Source of the DNA: SAR86 cluster bacterium
GTDB taxonomy: Bacteria > Pseudomonadota > Gammaproteobacteria > Pseudomonadales > Azotimanducaceae
Direction: 5' to 3'
NCBI GenBank assembly: GCA_013204195.1
Contig: JABMOJ010000039.1
Coordinates: forward strand, 1 to 28,901
Length of the DNA: 28,901 bases
Shown: in pieces, positions 8,253-15,524 of the stretch
How the letters are laid out: every line of letters starts with the position of its first letter
Position numbering within the stretch: position 1 is the first letter of the stretch
The notes under the pieces: generated by a model
Told to the model about the DNA's origin: nothing
Databases searched by the model: none
The model's input: only the letters and a program-made list of their open reading frames with translations
Translations under genes and position numbers: made by a program

Positions 8253-9626
8253 GTGTTTGAATCTTTAACAGAACGACTAAGTGCGACTCTCGGCAACCTG
8301 ACAGGTAAAGCCCGACTGACCGACGAAAATATTCAGGAAACCCTGCGCGAAGTTCGGCAGGCGCTGCTTGAGGCCGATGTTGCGCTGCCGGTGGTGAAGG
8401 GTTTTATTGACCAAGTTCGCGAGCGCGCTGTTGGTCAAGACATTTCCAAGAGCCTATCGCCGGGTCAAGCCTTCGTCAAGATCGTCAACGATGAGCTGGT
8501 CCGGGTCATGGGTGCCGAAGATACTGGCCTCAACCTGAGTACTCAGCCGCCGGCCGTGATACTGATGGCGGGTTTGCAGGGCGCGGGTAAGACGACGTCT
8601 GTTGCGAAGTTGGGCGTATGGCTCAAGGCTCGCGAGAAGAAAACGGTCATGGTCGTCAGTACTGATGTCTATCGACCGGCGGCGATTGATCAACTGCGCA
8701 CCCTGGCACTTGAAGCCAAGGTGAGCTTTTTCGAGAGTCGTCCTGATCAGCAACCGCTGGATATTGCCCGTGATGCGCTGGCAGCGGCGAAGCGGCAATT
8801 TTGCGATGTGCTAATTGTCGATACCGCCGGCCGTCTGGCCATAGATACGGCAATGATGGCCGAAATCAAGGCGCTGCACGGCGCTATCAAGCCAGTTGAA
8901 ACCTTGTTTGTGGTTGACGCCATGACCGGTCAGGATGCCGCCAATACCGCTGCTGTGTTTAATGATCAGCTGCCGCTTACCGGTGTCATTCTCACCAAGA
9001 CTGATGGCGATGCCAGAGGTGGCGCGGCCTTGTCAGTGCGCTCGATCACTGGCAAGCCCATCAAGTTCATGGGCGTGAGCGAAAAAATTGATGGGTTGGA
9101 GGCGTTCCACCCTGACCGTTTGGCGTCAAGAATCCTCGGCATGGGGGATGTCCTGTCGTTGATCGAAGAAGTCGAGCAGAAGATTGATAAAGACAAAGCC
9201 CAGAAATTGGCGAACAAGCTAAAGAAGGGCAAAAAGTTCGACCTTGAAGACTTCCGCGACCAAATTCAACAGATGAACAACATGGGTGGCATCTCCAGTA
9301 TGCTCGACAAGCTGCCAGGCATGGGCGGTATGGCCAAAGTAGCACAGGCCAAGTTGGAGGCAAATCCATTCGGTCCGATGGAAGCGATTATCAATTCCAT
9401 GACCCCTGGCGAGCGGCGTTTTCCTGATGTCATCAATGGCTCTCGCAAAAAACGCATTGCTATGGGATCCGGTACTCAGATTCAAGACGTCAACCGGTTG
9501 CTAAAACAGCATAAGCAAATGCAGAAAACCATGAAAAAGCTGACGAAAAAAGGCGCCATGACCAACATGATGCGGGGCTTGGGTGGTATGATGCAGGGCC
9601 CTGGCGGGGGTGCGCCGCGAACGTAG
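8253..9626 (+). CDS. ffh: Signal recognition particle GTPase Ffh
   Basis: A 457-residue SRP54 protein that binds 4.5S RNA and signal sequences and delivers ribosomes to FtsY at the inner membrane. Residues 1-~90 are the N helical bundle. The G domain has GLQGAGKTT (from G107), DTAGR (from D190) and TKTDG (T248-D251). The Met-rich M domain starts near 330 and has the INGSRKKRIAMGSG RNA-binding segment and a closing run rich in Met and Lys. Length is that of the family. The start is GTG 8253, with AGGA (8241-8244) 8 nt upstream; no ATG is available. A GTTC/GAAC inverted repeat (8221-8234) is in the leader. The E. coli order ypjD/ffh/rpsP is kept. Confidence 0.97.
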   Translation: MFESLTERLSATLGNLTGKARLTDENIQETLREVRQALLEADVALPVVKGFIDQVRERAVGQDISKSLSPGQAFVKIVNDELVRVMGAEDTGLNLSTQPPAVILMAGLQGAGKTTSVAKLGVWLKAREKKTVMVVSTDVYRPAAIDQLRTLALEAKVSFFESRPDQQPLDIARDALAAAKRQFCDVLIVDTAGRLAIDTAMMAEIKALHGAIKPVETLFVVDAMTGQDAANTAAVFNDQLPLTGVILTKTDGDARGGAALSVRSITGKPIKFMGVSEKIDGLEAFHPDRLASRILGMGDVLSLIEEVEQKIDKDKAQKLANKLKKGKKFDLEDFRDQIQQMNNMGGISSMLDKLPGMGGMAKVAQAKLEANPFGPMEAIINSMTPGERRFPDVINGSRKKRIAMGSGTQIQDVNRLLKQHKQMQKTMKKLTKKGAMTNMMRGLGGMMQGPGGGAPRT

Positions 9627-9764
9627 CGTAGTATTGGTGCTTTAGAGTGGTTATCGTGGGTCCATTCAAGGGCCTATTGATAGGCATGGTTGACGAATAT
9701 TCGATCCTGAAAAGAAAATCTTCCCAGGCGCTATGAAGCTATTTAACTCTGTGCGTCTTTACCG

Positions 9765-9803
9765 TACAATACCGGCCCTTTCGGCAGCCCTAATTTCTGC
9801 CGA
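9765..9803 (+). promoter_or_regulatory. rpsP promoter -10 and 5' leader hairpin
   Basis: TACAAT (9765-9770) is a strong -10 match with a weak -35 (TTAACT, 9743-9748, 16-nt spacer). Transcription would begin near 9777. A perfect 7-bp stem, TCGGCAG (9781-9787) with CTGCCGA (9797-9803), then forms almost at the 5' end of the mRNA, followed by a T run (9811-9815) and the AAGGA ribosome site. It could protect the mRNA end or act in control of the operon; which is not decidable from one sequence. Confidence 0.45.
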
Positions 9804-9831
9804 GTCAGTATTTTTAAAGGAAATCAAGAAC

Positions 9832-10110
9832 ATGGTAACGATTCGGTTATCCAGAAGTGGCAGCAAGAAACGCCCTTACTATTTCATCAGCGTCGCCGAC
9901 AGTCGTGTTAGTCGTGACGGTCGTTTTATCGAGCGTTTGGGGTTCTTTAACCCAGTCGCCCGTGGTGCCGACGAAAAGCTTCGCCTGGACCTGGAGCGCT
10001 ACGATTATTGGACTCGCCAAGGCGCGCAGTGCAGTGATCGAGTTGCCAAGCTGGTCAAGGACGCGCGCAAATTAGCAGCAGCGACTCCCGTTGAGGAAGC
10101 TGCGGCTTAA
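9832..10110 (+). CDS. rpsP: 30S ribosomal protein S16
   Basis: A 92-residue protein, the normal size for S16, with the family opening [17 protein letters not shown] and the following [19 protein letters not shown]. It binds 16S rRNA in the 30S body and is an early assembly protein. The start is ATG 9832 with AAGGA (9817-9821) upstream; the frame extends to 9733, but the extra 33 residues lie over the promoter and are not S16-like. The Ala/Glu-rich tail ([11 protein letters not shown]) is a common variable end. It is the first gene of rpsP-rimM-trmD-rplS; rimM begins 8 nt after the stop. Confidence 0.97.
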   Translation: MVTIRLSRSGSKKRPYYFISVADSRVSRDGRFIERLGFFNPVARGADEKLRLDLERYDYWTRQGAQCSDRVAKLVKDARKLAAATPVEEAAA

Positions 10111-10118
10111 CTGACGGA

Positions 10119-10673
10119 TTGAGTGATTCAGCCTTGCCAGACACGCCGCAAGCGCCTATTGCGATAGGACGCATCTCGGCGGTTTATGGTTTGAAAGGTT
10201 GGGTGAAGATTTTTTCTTTCACCGAGCCAAAAGAGCAGATTTTCAGTTATCAGCCTTGGCTGATTAAGAAAGCTGGCTCCAGGACGCCGATGCAATCTTT
10301 TGAAGCGGTGTCAGTCAAGGTTCACGGCAAGGGTCTCATTGCTTTGCCGCAGGATTGCCAGGATCGAGACCAGGCGCAGTTATATGTAGGTTATGAGATT
10401 TGGGCAGACAGTGAGCAGCTGCCCAGTCTGGAAGCCGGTGAGTTTTATTGGCGCCAGCTTGAAGGTTTGAAAGTAATTAACGAGATGGGTCAGTATTTCG
10501 GCATTGTTGATCATCTGCTGGAAACCGGTGCAAATGATGTGCTGGTGGTGAAAGCCGACAAGGACAGTATCGATGACCGCGAGCGGTTGATCCCTTATGT
10601 GGAGCCGCAGTACATCCGCGAAGTTGATCTGCAGCAGGGTAAGATTTTCGTGAACTGGGACGCACAGTACTAA
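10119..10673 (+). CDS. rimM: Ribosome maturation factor RimM
   Basis: A 184-residue 16S processing factor that binds S19 and helps fold the 30S head. The N-terminal RimM barrel begins with [24 protein letters not shown]; the C-terminal PRC-barrel (from about residue 100) includes [13 protein letters not shown] and ends with [19 protein letters not shown] and VNWD, all typical. No ATG is available. TTG 10119 is the earliest start after rpsP, and TTG 10134 is an alternative that removes five residues; neither has a clear Shine-Dalgarno, so translation may be coupled to rpsP 8 nt upstream. Position between rpsP and trmD is the standard one. Confidence 0.95.
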   Translation: MSDSALPDTPQAPIAIGRISAVYGLKGWVKIFSFTEPKEQIFSYQPWLIKKAGSRTPMQSFEAVSVKVHGKGLIALPQDCQDRDQAQLYVGYEIWADSEQLPSLEAGEFYWRQLEGLKVINEMGQYFGIVDHLLETGANDVLVVKADKDSIDDRERLIPYVEPQYIREVDLQQGKIFVNWDAQY

Positions 10674-10717
10674 TTTTTCAAGCGGCCAGGCACAAGAAGA
10701 AAGACGAGGAAGCGGGT

Positions 10718-11458
10718 ATGTGGATGGGAATTGTGACGTTATTCCCGGAAATGTTCCAGGCAGTGACCGACCATGGGATTACTCGGCGGGCACTCGCGTC
10801 AGGTTTGCTGGAGATGGAGATATGGAATCCGCGGGATTTCACCACTGACAAGCACCAGACGGTAGACGACAAGCCTTATGGCGGTGGGCCAGGCATGTTG
10901 ATGAAAGTTGAGCCTTTGACGAAAGCCATTGCGGCTGCAAGGCAGGCCGCAGGCGCTGACTGCCGAGTGATTTACTTGTCACCCCAAGGTAAACGCCTGG
11001 ATCAGGCAGCGTTGGATAGTCTGGCGAACCGTGAGCGGATGATTTTGGTCGCTGGTCGTTATGAAGGCATTGATGAGCGGTTGATGGATGCCGTGATTGA
11101 TGAAGAATACTCCATTGGAGACTATGTCTTGAGTGGTGGTGAATTGCCTGCCATGGTTTTAATTGATGGTATTACCCGGCTATTACCGGGTGCGGTGGGA
11201 GATCCGGAATCAATTGAGTTTGATTCCTTTAAGACGGGTTTGTTGGATTACCCGCAATATACGCGGCCAGAAGTGGTCGATGGGATGCAGGTACCGCCAG
11301 TATTACTGGGTGGCAACCACCAAAAAATTCAGCGCTGGCGTCTACAACAGGCGTTAGGGCGGACCTATGAACGTCGACCGGATTTATTGGAAGGTCGGGA
11401 AATGAGTGAGACGGAACAGCAGTTGTTGGATGAGTACTTGCAAGATCAGTTGCAATAA
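10718..11458 (+). CDS. trmD: tRNA (guanine37-N1)-methyltransferase TrmD
   Basis: A 246-residue SPOUT-fold enzyme that methylates G37 next to the anticodon using S-adenosylmethionine, preventing +1 frameshifts. Visible family motifs are [10 protein letters not shown] at the start, [26 protein letters not shown], and the knot segment [13 protein letters not shown], followed by the C-terminal [13 protein letters not shown] region. The start ATG 10718 has GAGGA (10706-10710) 7 nt upstream. It lies 44 nt after rimM and 35 nt before rplS in the conserved operon. Confidence 0.97.
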   Translation: MWMGIVTLFPEMFQAVTDHGITRRALASGLLEMEIWNPRDFTTDKHQTVDDKPYGGGPGMLMKVEPLTKAIAAARQAAGADCRVIYLSPQGKRLDQAALDSLANRERMILVAGRYEGIDERLMDAVIDEEYSIGDYVLSGGELPAMVLIDGITRLLPGAVGDPESIEFDSFKTGLLDYPQYTRPEVVDGMQVPPVLLGGNHQKIQRWRLQQALGRTYERRPDLLEGREMSETEQQLLDEYLQDQLQ

Positions 11459-11493
11459 CGCTACCCAGCTTCGGCTAATTGAGGATTAACCTG

Positions 11494-11850
11494 ATGAAGA
11501 ATAAATTGATCGCAGACATCGAGAATGCCCAGCTCAAGCAGGACATTCCCGCATTTGGCCCCGGTGATAACCTGGTTGTTCAGGTCAAAGTCCGCGAAGG
11601 CACGCGAGAACGATTGCAGGCCTATGAAGGGGTTGTTATCGCCAAGCGGAATCGTGGCATTAATTCAGCGTTCACTGTTCGCAAGATCTCTCATGGTGTT
11701 GGCGTTGAGCGAACCTTTCAGGCCCATAGCCCGCTGATCGATAGCATCACAGTGGTGCGTCGCGGCGATGTTCGGCAAGCGAAGCTTTACTACTTGCGTG
11801 AGCTCAGTGGTCGTAGTGCACGTATCAAAGAGAAGTTGGCCAAGCGCTAG
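11494..11850 (+). CDS. rplS: 50S ribosomal protein L19
   Basis: A 118-residue L19, lying at the 30S/50S interface. Family features are [33 protein letters not shown] and the basic end [17 protein letters not shown]. The chosen start ATG 11494 has GAGGA (11481-11485) 8 nt upstream; an in-frame TTG at 11479 overlaps that ribosome site and is rejected. It is the last gene of the rpsP operon and is followed immediately by an intrinsic terminator. Confidence 0.97.
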   Translation: MKNKLIADIENAQLKQDIPAFGPGDNLVVQVKVREGTRERLQAYEGVVIAKRNRGINSAFTVRKISHGVGVERTFQAHSPLIDSITVVRRGDVRQAKLYYLRELSGRSARIKEKLAKR

Positions 11851-11866
11851 GCGCGGCATCTTCGAG

Positions 11867-11896
11867 AAAAAACGTCGCAATAGCGGCGTTTTTTTT
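11867..11896 (+). terminator. Intrinsic terminator of the rpsP-rimM-trmD-rplS operon
   Basis: AAAAAACGTCGC (11867-11878) pairs with GCGGCGTTTTTT (11883-11894) around the tetraloop AATA, with one G-U pair, and runs into eight T (11889-11896). It starts 16 nt after the rplS stop. The A run on the 5' side could also make it work in the reverse direction. Confidence 0.9.
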
Positions 11897-11967
11897 GTCC
11901 TGATATCGGCTCACGCCACTGCATCTGTGAGTTGTTCGCTGACCTGATTCCGCGGTAAGGTGTCACC

Positions 11968-12858
11968 ATGTCGAATCAGATCATTGATAAGTTTCTAGAT
12001 AACCAGTGGCTCGAAAAGGGGTTGAGTCGCAATACCTTGGAATCCTATGGACGGGACCTCAAGGCCTATTCCGCTTGGCTTGAGCAACAGCCTCTGGAGC
12101 TCCTCAAGGCGCGCCGAGAGGATCTGCTGCGTTACCTTGCTGCACGTATGGGTCTTGGTTTGAAGTCGCGCTCGACGGCTCGAGCGCTGTCTTGCCTGCG
12201 GGGCCTGTATCGCTATTTGCTGCGAGAAAATCTCATTCGCTTAGATCCCACTCTGCGTATTGAAAACCCCAAGCTTGGCCGCCCCCTGCCTGATACGCTT
12301 AGCGAGCAAGATATTGATCGATTGCTGGCGGCGCCTGATCCGCTAACGTTATTGGGGCTTCGAGACCGCACTATGCTCGAGGTGTTGTATGCTACGGGGC
12401 TGCGAGTCACCGAACTGGTTTCTCTGCAACTGACGCAAATCAACCTGCGGCAAGGTGTTGTCAGAATCATGGGTAAAGGCAACAAGGAACGCTTGGTGCC
12501 CCTTGGTGAGGAGGCGATCACCTGGATCGAACATTTTTTGCAGACGGGACGAGAACCTCTACTGAAAAATAACCGCCATGAAAGTGTGGTATTCCCCAGT
12601 AATCGTGGTCAGGTCATGACCCGTCAGGCGTTCTGGTATCGAATCAAGGCCCACGCACGAACAGCCGGAATCAAACGCAAGCTCTCACCGCACACACTGC
12701 GGCATGCCTTTGCGACTCATCTGCTGAATCATGGAGCAGACCTGCGGGTCGTGCAGCTGTTGTTAGGTCACAGCGACCTGTCTACGACTCAAATTTACAC
12801 GCATGTCGCACAACATCGGATGAAAGAGCTGCATCAGGCTCATCATCCGCGCGGTTGA
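11968..12858 (+). CDS. xerD: Site-specific tyrosine recombinase XerD
   Basis: A 296-residue recombinase that, with XerC and FtsK, resolves chromosome dimers at dif. The N-terminal SAM-like DNA-binding domain covers residues 1-~95. The catalytic domain has the full set of residues: R146 in YATGLRVTEL, K170 in GKGNKER, H242 and R245 in PHTLRHAFATH, H268 in LLGHSDLSTTQIYTHV, and Tyr277. Length and the following dsbC support XerD over XerC or a mobile integrase. ATG 11968 has AAGGTG about 8 nt upstream. No att-like repeats or cargo were seen, so it is read as the housekeeping gene. Confidence 0.95.
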   Translation: MSNQIIDKFLDNQWLEKGLSRNTLESYGRDLKAYSAWLEQQPLELLKARREDLLRYLAARMGLGLKSRSTARALSCLRGLYRYLLRENLIRLDPTLRIENPKLGRPLPDTLSEQDIDRLLAAPDPLTLLGLRDRTMLEVLYATGLRVTELVSLQLTQINLRQGVVRIMGKGNKERLVPLGEEAITWIEHFLQTGREPLLKNNRHESVVFPSNRGQVMTRQAFWYRIKAHARTAGIKRKLSPHTLRHAFATHLLNHGADLRVVQLLLGHSDLSTTQIYTHVAQHRMKELHQAHHPRG

Positions 12859-12923
12859 TCTGTCGAATATGACATTTTAGGAAATAAAATATAGGGCCTG
12901 AGCCGCAGGTGGTGTTTACAGTC

Positions 12924-12989
12924 TATAATAGCGAAAATTGCTAATTGTACCGTTGGTTTTACCGACGGAGTACCGAGGTTTTCGACCTC
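12924..12989 (+). promoter_or_regulatory. Possible dsbC promoter and leader hairpins
   Basis: A perfect TATAAT (12924-12929) lies about 90 nt before dsbC but lacks a recognisable -35. Downstream are two small stems: CCGTTGGT (12950-12957) with ACCGACGG (12961-12968), one G-U pair, and GAGGT (12975-12979) with ACCTC (12985-12989). The second could also end xerD transcription weakly, though no T run follows. Confidence 0.35.
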
Positions 12990-13020
12990 TCGAACTCTCG
13001 AACTACCAGGAAGGCAGATC

Positions 13021-13791
13021 ATGAGCCCTATCAAAATCATTTTTTTTGCATTTACGCTGCTCCTGTCACCAACACTATTCGCGGCTGAAAGTGAGGGCCT
13101 GGTGAAAAGCCCGGTGCCTTCGGCGAGTCTGAGTGCTGAAGACGTGCGTGCGCGCCTGCTGCAGGCCAGGCCGGAGCTACCGATCTTGAGTGTCGAAGCC
13201 AGTACTTTGGCGGGATTTTGGGATGTGAAATTGCCCGGTGGCCAGACGCTGTTTGTGTCGGCTTCGGGCAAGCATTTTGTCGTCGGTGAGTTATTTGAAA
13301 TCACGGACAACAATTTCGTGAATATCTCCGAGCAGGGTCGAAACGGCGAGCGCAAGCAACTGTTAGCGGCCATTGATAAGAAAGACATGGTGATTTTCAA
13401 AGCCACTACCGGTGAGCCCAAGGCAGTGATTAACGTTTTTACCGATATCGACTGCGGCTATTGCCGCAAGCTTCATGAAGAAGTTCCTGAAATGAATCGT
13501 CTGGGTATCGAGGTCCGTTACCTTGCATACCCTCGAGCAGGTATCGGCTCAGCCTCTTATGACAAGCTGGTATCTGCCTGGTGTTCGGATAATCCGCAGA
13601 TGGCTTTAACCCTGGCGAAGGGTGGTAGCGACCTACCTGTTCGAACCTGTGCCAACGCGGTCGCCGCGGAATATCAGCTTGGTGGGGCGATGGGTGTTAC
13701 CGGAACGCCGAGCCTGGTATTCGAAGATGGCAGGATGCAAGCGGGTTATATCCCTGTGGCCCAACTCGCGGTGGTATTGGGGCTGAATTGA
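13021..13791 (+). CDS. dsbC: Thiol:disulfide interchange protein DsbC
   Basis: A 256-residue periplasmic disulfide isomerase. Residues 1-~21 are a signal peptide (basic start, hydrophobic core, cleavage after LFA). The N-terminal dimerisation domain follows to about residue 90. The thioredoxin-like domain carries the active site CGYC at C145-C148 and the cis-proline loop TGTP at 227-230. Two further Cys (in SAWCSDN and VRTCANA) probably make the structural disulfide known in DsbC. It is kept reduced by DsbD in the family. The start ATG 13021 has AGGAAGG just upstream. The order xerD-dsbC is conserved in gammaproteobacteria; here recJ lies three genes further on. Confidence 0.95.
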   Translation: MSPIKIIFFAFTLLLSPTLFAAESEGLVKSPVPSASLSAEDVRARLLQARPELPILSVEASTLAGFWDVKLPGGQTLFVSASGKHFVVGELFEITDNNFVNISEQGRNGERKQLLAAIDKKDMVIFKATTGEPKAVINVFTDIDCGYCRKLHEEVPEMNRLGIEVRYLAYPRAGIGSASYDKLVSAWCSDNPQMALTLAKGGSDLPVRTCANAVAAEYQLGGAMGVTGTPSLVFEDGRMQAGYIPVAQLAVVLGLN

Positions 13792-13843
13792 TTCGCTGGA
13801 TGTCGTCTTTCATTTCTCAACTAGGATCTATACACGTTTCAGG

Positions 13844-13870
13844 TTTGAGCTTTGAGCTTTGAGCTTTGAG
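13844..13870. repeat. Tandem heptanucleotide repeat (TTTGAGC, ~3.9 copies)
   Basis: TTTGAGC is repeated head to tail from 13844, with the fourth copy lacking its last base. It lies in the gap between dsbC and the MFS gene, about 43 nt before the proposed MFS start. Seven is not a multiple of three, but the repeat is outside any confident coding frame, so slippage would alter spacing only. Confidence 0.9.
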
Positions 13871-13913
13871 TTATGACGCCTGTAATATCTGTGTAACTGG
13901 AGCGCGATAACGC

Positions 13914-15194
13914 TTGGACCTTGAAGCCTTGGAACAAAAACACGCAGAGCGACGCTACGAACTGCAGGTCAGGCGAGACCTAAATCGGAACTTCTTTGCC
14001 CATCTCGCTCATGGCATGCTCGGCCAGACGGGCTTTCGACTCATTAATGCGCCGACCTTTATGCCGGCCTATATCATGTTGTTATCAGGCGGTTCTGAGA
14101 TGATGGTGGGTCTGGCCTTGTCGCTACAAGCGCTCGGTATGACATTGACGCCATTTGTCGGCGCCAATTTGATCGAGCACCGCAAGCGCGTGTTACCCGT
14201 CGGCTTCCTCGTGGGTGGCATGATGCGGTTGAGCGTTTTGTTGATCGCTCTGTCGGGTTTGTTCTTTGGTGGCACGCAGGCCCTGATCGCGATAATGATT
14301 TGCTTGACCTTGCTGGGCTTATTTCAGGGTATGCAGGGTGTTATTTTCAACTTTTTGATGTCGAAGGTTATTCCCGTAAAGAAGCGGGGTCGCCTCACAG
14401 GCCTAAGAAATTTTCTGGCGGGCATTACCTCAGCGGCGGTGGCTTGGCTGGGGGGGCATTACCTACTGGGTGAGACGCCCACGGCGCAAGGGTATTCAAT
14501 CACCTTTCTGTTGGCCTTCGTTCTGACGAGTATCGGGCTTGCGCTTCTGCTTTTTGTCCGCGAACCTGAACCGCCCACCGTTAAAATCAAGCAAGGATTG
14601 TGGCAGCGCTTAGGTGAGGTGCCGGCGTTGTTGCGAGATGATCCGGCGTTCACCCGTTACTTTCTCGCCCGTTCTTTGGCGACCATGGGTCGTATGGCCA
14701 TGCCGTTTTATATTTTGTATGCGGGGCAAACGATCGGATTAACCGGCCAGACGCTGGGCATTATTACCTTTGCATTCACTATTGCCGGCACCTTTTCAAA
14801 TCTGGCCTGGGGCGCGATGGCCGACCGTCGTGGATTTCGCGGTACTTTCTTGCTATCCATCGGCTTGTGGGTATTGTCGACGCTGGTGCTGTTAGTGGCC
14901 AGTGGTTTGTGGGCTACCGTGTTGGTGTTTGTCGGTATCGGAGCAGCGGTCCAGGGTTTTCAGAATTCATCACAGAATTTAACCCTGGAATTCGGTGATC
15001 GAGATGACCTGCCCGTGCGGATAGCCATCGCGAACACAGCCTCTGAGGTTGCCGGTACCATCGGTCCATTGTTGGGTGGCGTGTTGGCCGCGATGCTGGG
15101 ATTTGAGGCGGTATTCGCCGCATCTATCACTTTTTTGGTTGTCGGTGGTATTGTTGTTCGAATCTATGTGCCTGAGCCACGCCTTCGTGCCTAG
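13914..15194 (+). CDS. Major facilitator superfamily transporter
   Basis: A 426-residue inner-membrane protein with a hydrophilic ~28-residue start (rich in E, R, H), then about 12 hydrophobic helices. A long charged loop between the two halves (FVREPEPPTVKIKQGLWQRL, near residues 212-231) is as expected for MFS. Motif-A-like loops are LIEHRKRVLP after helix 2 and GAMADRRGFRG in the second half. The substrate is not recognisable. The start is uncertain: TTG 13914 has GGAG (13899-13902) 11 nt upstream and no ATG occurs before the first helix. It sits between dsbC and alaC-hom, where related genomes usually have no transporter. An export role for an amino acid is possible from context but unsupported by sequence. 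Confidence 0.8.
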   Translation: MDLEALEQKHAERRYELQVRRDLNRNFFAHLAHGMLGQTGFRLINAPTFMPAYIMLLSGGSEMMVGLALSLQALGMTLTPFVGANLIEHRKRVLPVGFLVGGMMRLSVLLIALSGLFFGGTQALIAIMICLTLLGLFQGMQGVIFNFLMSKVIPVKKRGRLTGLRNFLAGITSAAVAWLGGHYLLGETPTAQGYSITFLLAFVLTSIGLALLLFVREPEPPTVKIKQGLWQRLGEVPALLRDDPAFTRYFLARSLATMGRMAMPFYILYAGQTIGLTGQTLGIITFAFTIAGTFSNLAWGAMADRRGFRGTFLLSIGLWVLSTLVLLVASGLWATVLVFVGIGAAVQGFQNSSQNLTLEFGDRDDLPVRIAIANTASEVAGTIGPLLGGVLAAMLGFEAVFAASITFLVVGGIVVRIYVPEPRLRA

Positions 15195-15229
15195 CTTTCG
15201 AGGCTAGTGCTTGCAGCTGACATTGACGT

Positions 15230-15268
15230 TGACATTGGAGCCAAGCCTCAAGGTTGGGCTCAATGTCA
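15230..15268 (+). terminator. Long hairpin after the MFS gene (possible terminator or processing site)
   Basis: TGACATTG-G-AGCC (15230-15242) pairs with GGCTCAATGTCA (15257-15268): twelve base pairs with one bulged G, and further partial pairing in the loop. It begins 35 nt after the MFS stop. No T run follows, so it may stabilise the 3' end rather than terminate. A second TGACATTG copy lies just upstream (15218-15225). Confidence 0.5.
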
Positions 15269-15294
15269 TTGTGAATTAGTGAGGGTGGACAAAG

Positions 15295-15323
15295 TTGGCA
15301 CCCTTGAATAAAGCTAGTTAATA
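15295..15323 (+). promoter_or_regulatory. Sigma70-type promoter for the alaC-hom leader
   Basis: TTGGCA (15295-15300) is followed after 17 nt by TTAATA (15318-15323); TAATAT one base later is an equally good -10. The -35 is identical to that before the leuA leader. Transcription would begin near 15330, giving a leader of about 195 nt before alaC. Confidence 0.5.
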
Positions 15324-15331
15324 TAGACCCT

Positions 15332-15491
15332 CAATTTGTCTTGAGACAAAATTGCCAAGACGTCGCAGTGATTGAAAAATATATTCATGAGTAACTGCAG
15401 CGTCGTCGCTTTTTTGTGCTGCGAAGGCAAAAATAAATTATTTTTTGAACGAGTGTCGGGCTTGAATGCAGCGTTTCAACCCGGGTTTTTT
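15332..15491 (+). promoter_or_regulatory. Structured leader with terminator/antiterminator geometry upstream of alaC-hom
   Basis: This stretch has no supportable gene but has clear RNA structure. Stem 1: CAATTTGTC (15332-15340) with GACAAAATTG (15345-15354). Stem 2: GACGTCGCAGT (15359-15369) with ACTGCAGCGTC (15394-15404), one G-U and one mismatch, followed nearby by six T. The segment TGCAGCGT occurs twice (15396-15403 and 15467-15474), and GCTGC (15418-15422) can pair with the GCAGC of either copy, so it can pair with part of stem 2 or with the loop of the final terminator hairpin. This competition is typical of a riboswitch or attenuator. The ligand or sensor is unknown. No known riboswitch class was recognised. 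Confidence 0.5.
15457..15491 (+). terminator. Intrinsic terminator just upstream of alaC (attenuator)
   Basis: CGGG (15457-15460) and TTGAA (15462-15466), with C15461 bulged, pair with TTCAA (15475-15479) and CCCG (15480-15483) around an 8-nt loop. Six T (15486-15491) follow after GG. It lies inside the alaC leader, 33 nt before the start codon, so it would regulate alaC-hom rather than end an upstream gene. Confidence 0.6.
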
Positions 15492-15524
15492 GACTGATTT
15501 TCAACTTTTAAAGATGTAAATAAA

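Noticed and set aside
9672..9685. GCCTAT-TG-ATAGGC palindrome after ffh as a terminator
   Set aside because: No T run follows and the loop is too short for the full stem; it could be a weak hairpin only, so it was not called.
9733..9831. N-terminal extension of S16 from an upstream ATG
   Set aside because: The extra 33 residues cover the promoter and leader hairpin; S16 normally starts at the ATG 9832 and a ribosome site precedes it.
11968..12858. Tyrosine recombinase as a sign of a mobile element
   Set aside because: Length, full XerD-like catalytic set and the following dsbC indicate the housekeeping XerD; no att repeats, tRNA or cargo genes nearby.
12843..13421. 192-codon minus-strand ORF across the xerD-dsbC gap and the first half of dsbC
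   Set aside because: It lies antisense to a clear signal peptide and conserved dsbC coding sequence, resembles no family, and has no supporting start context.
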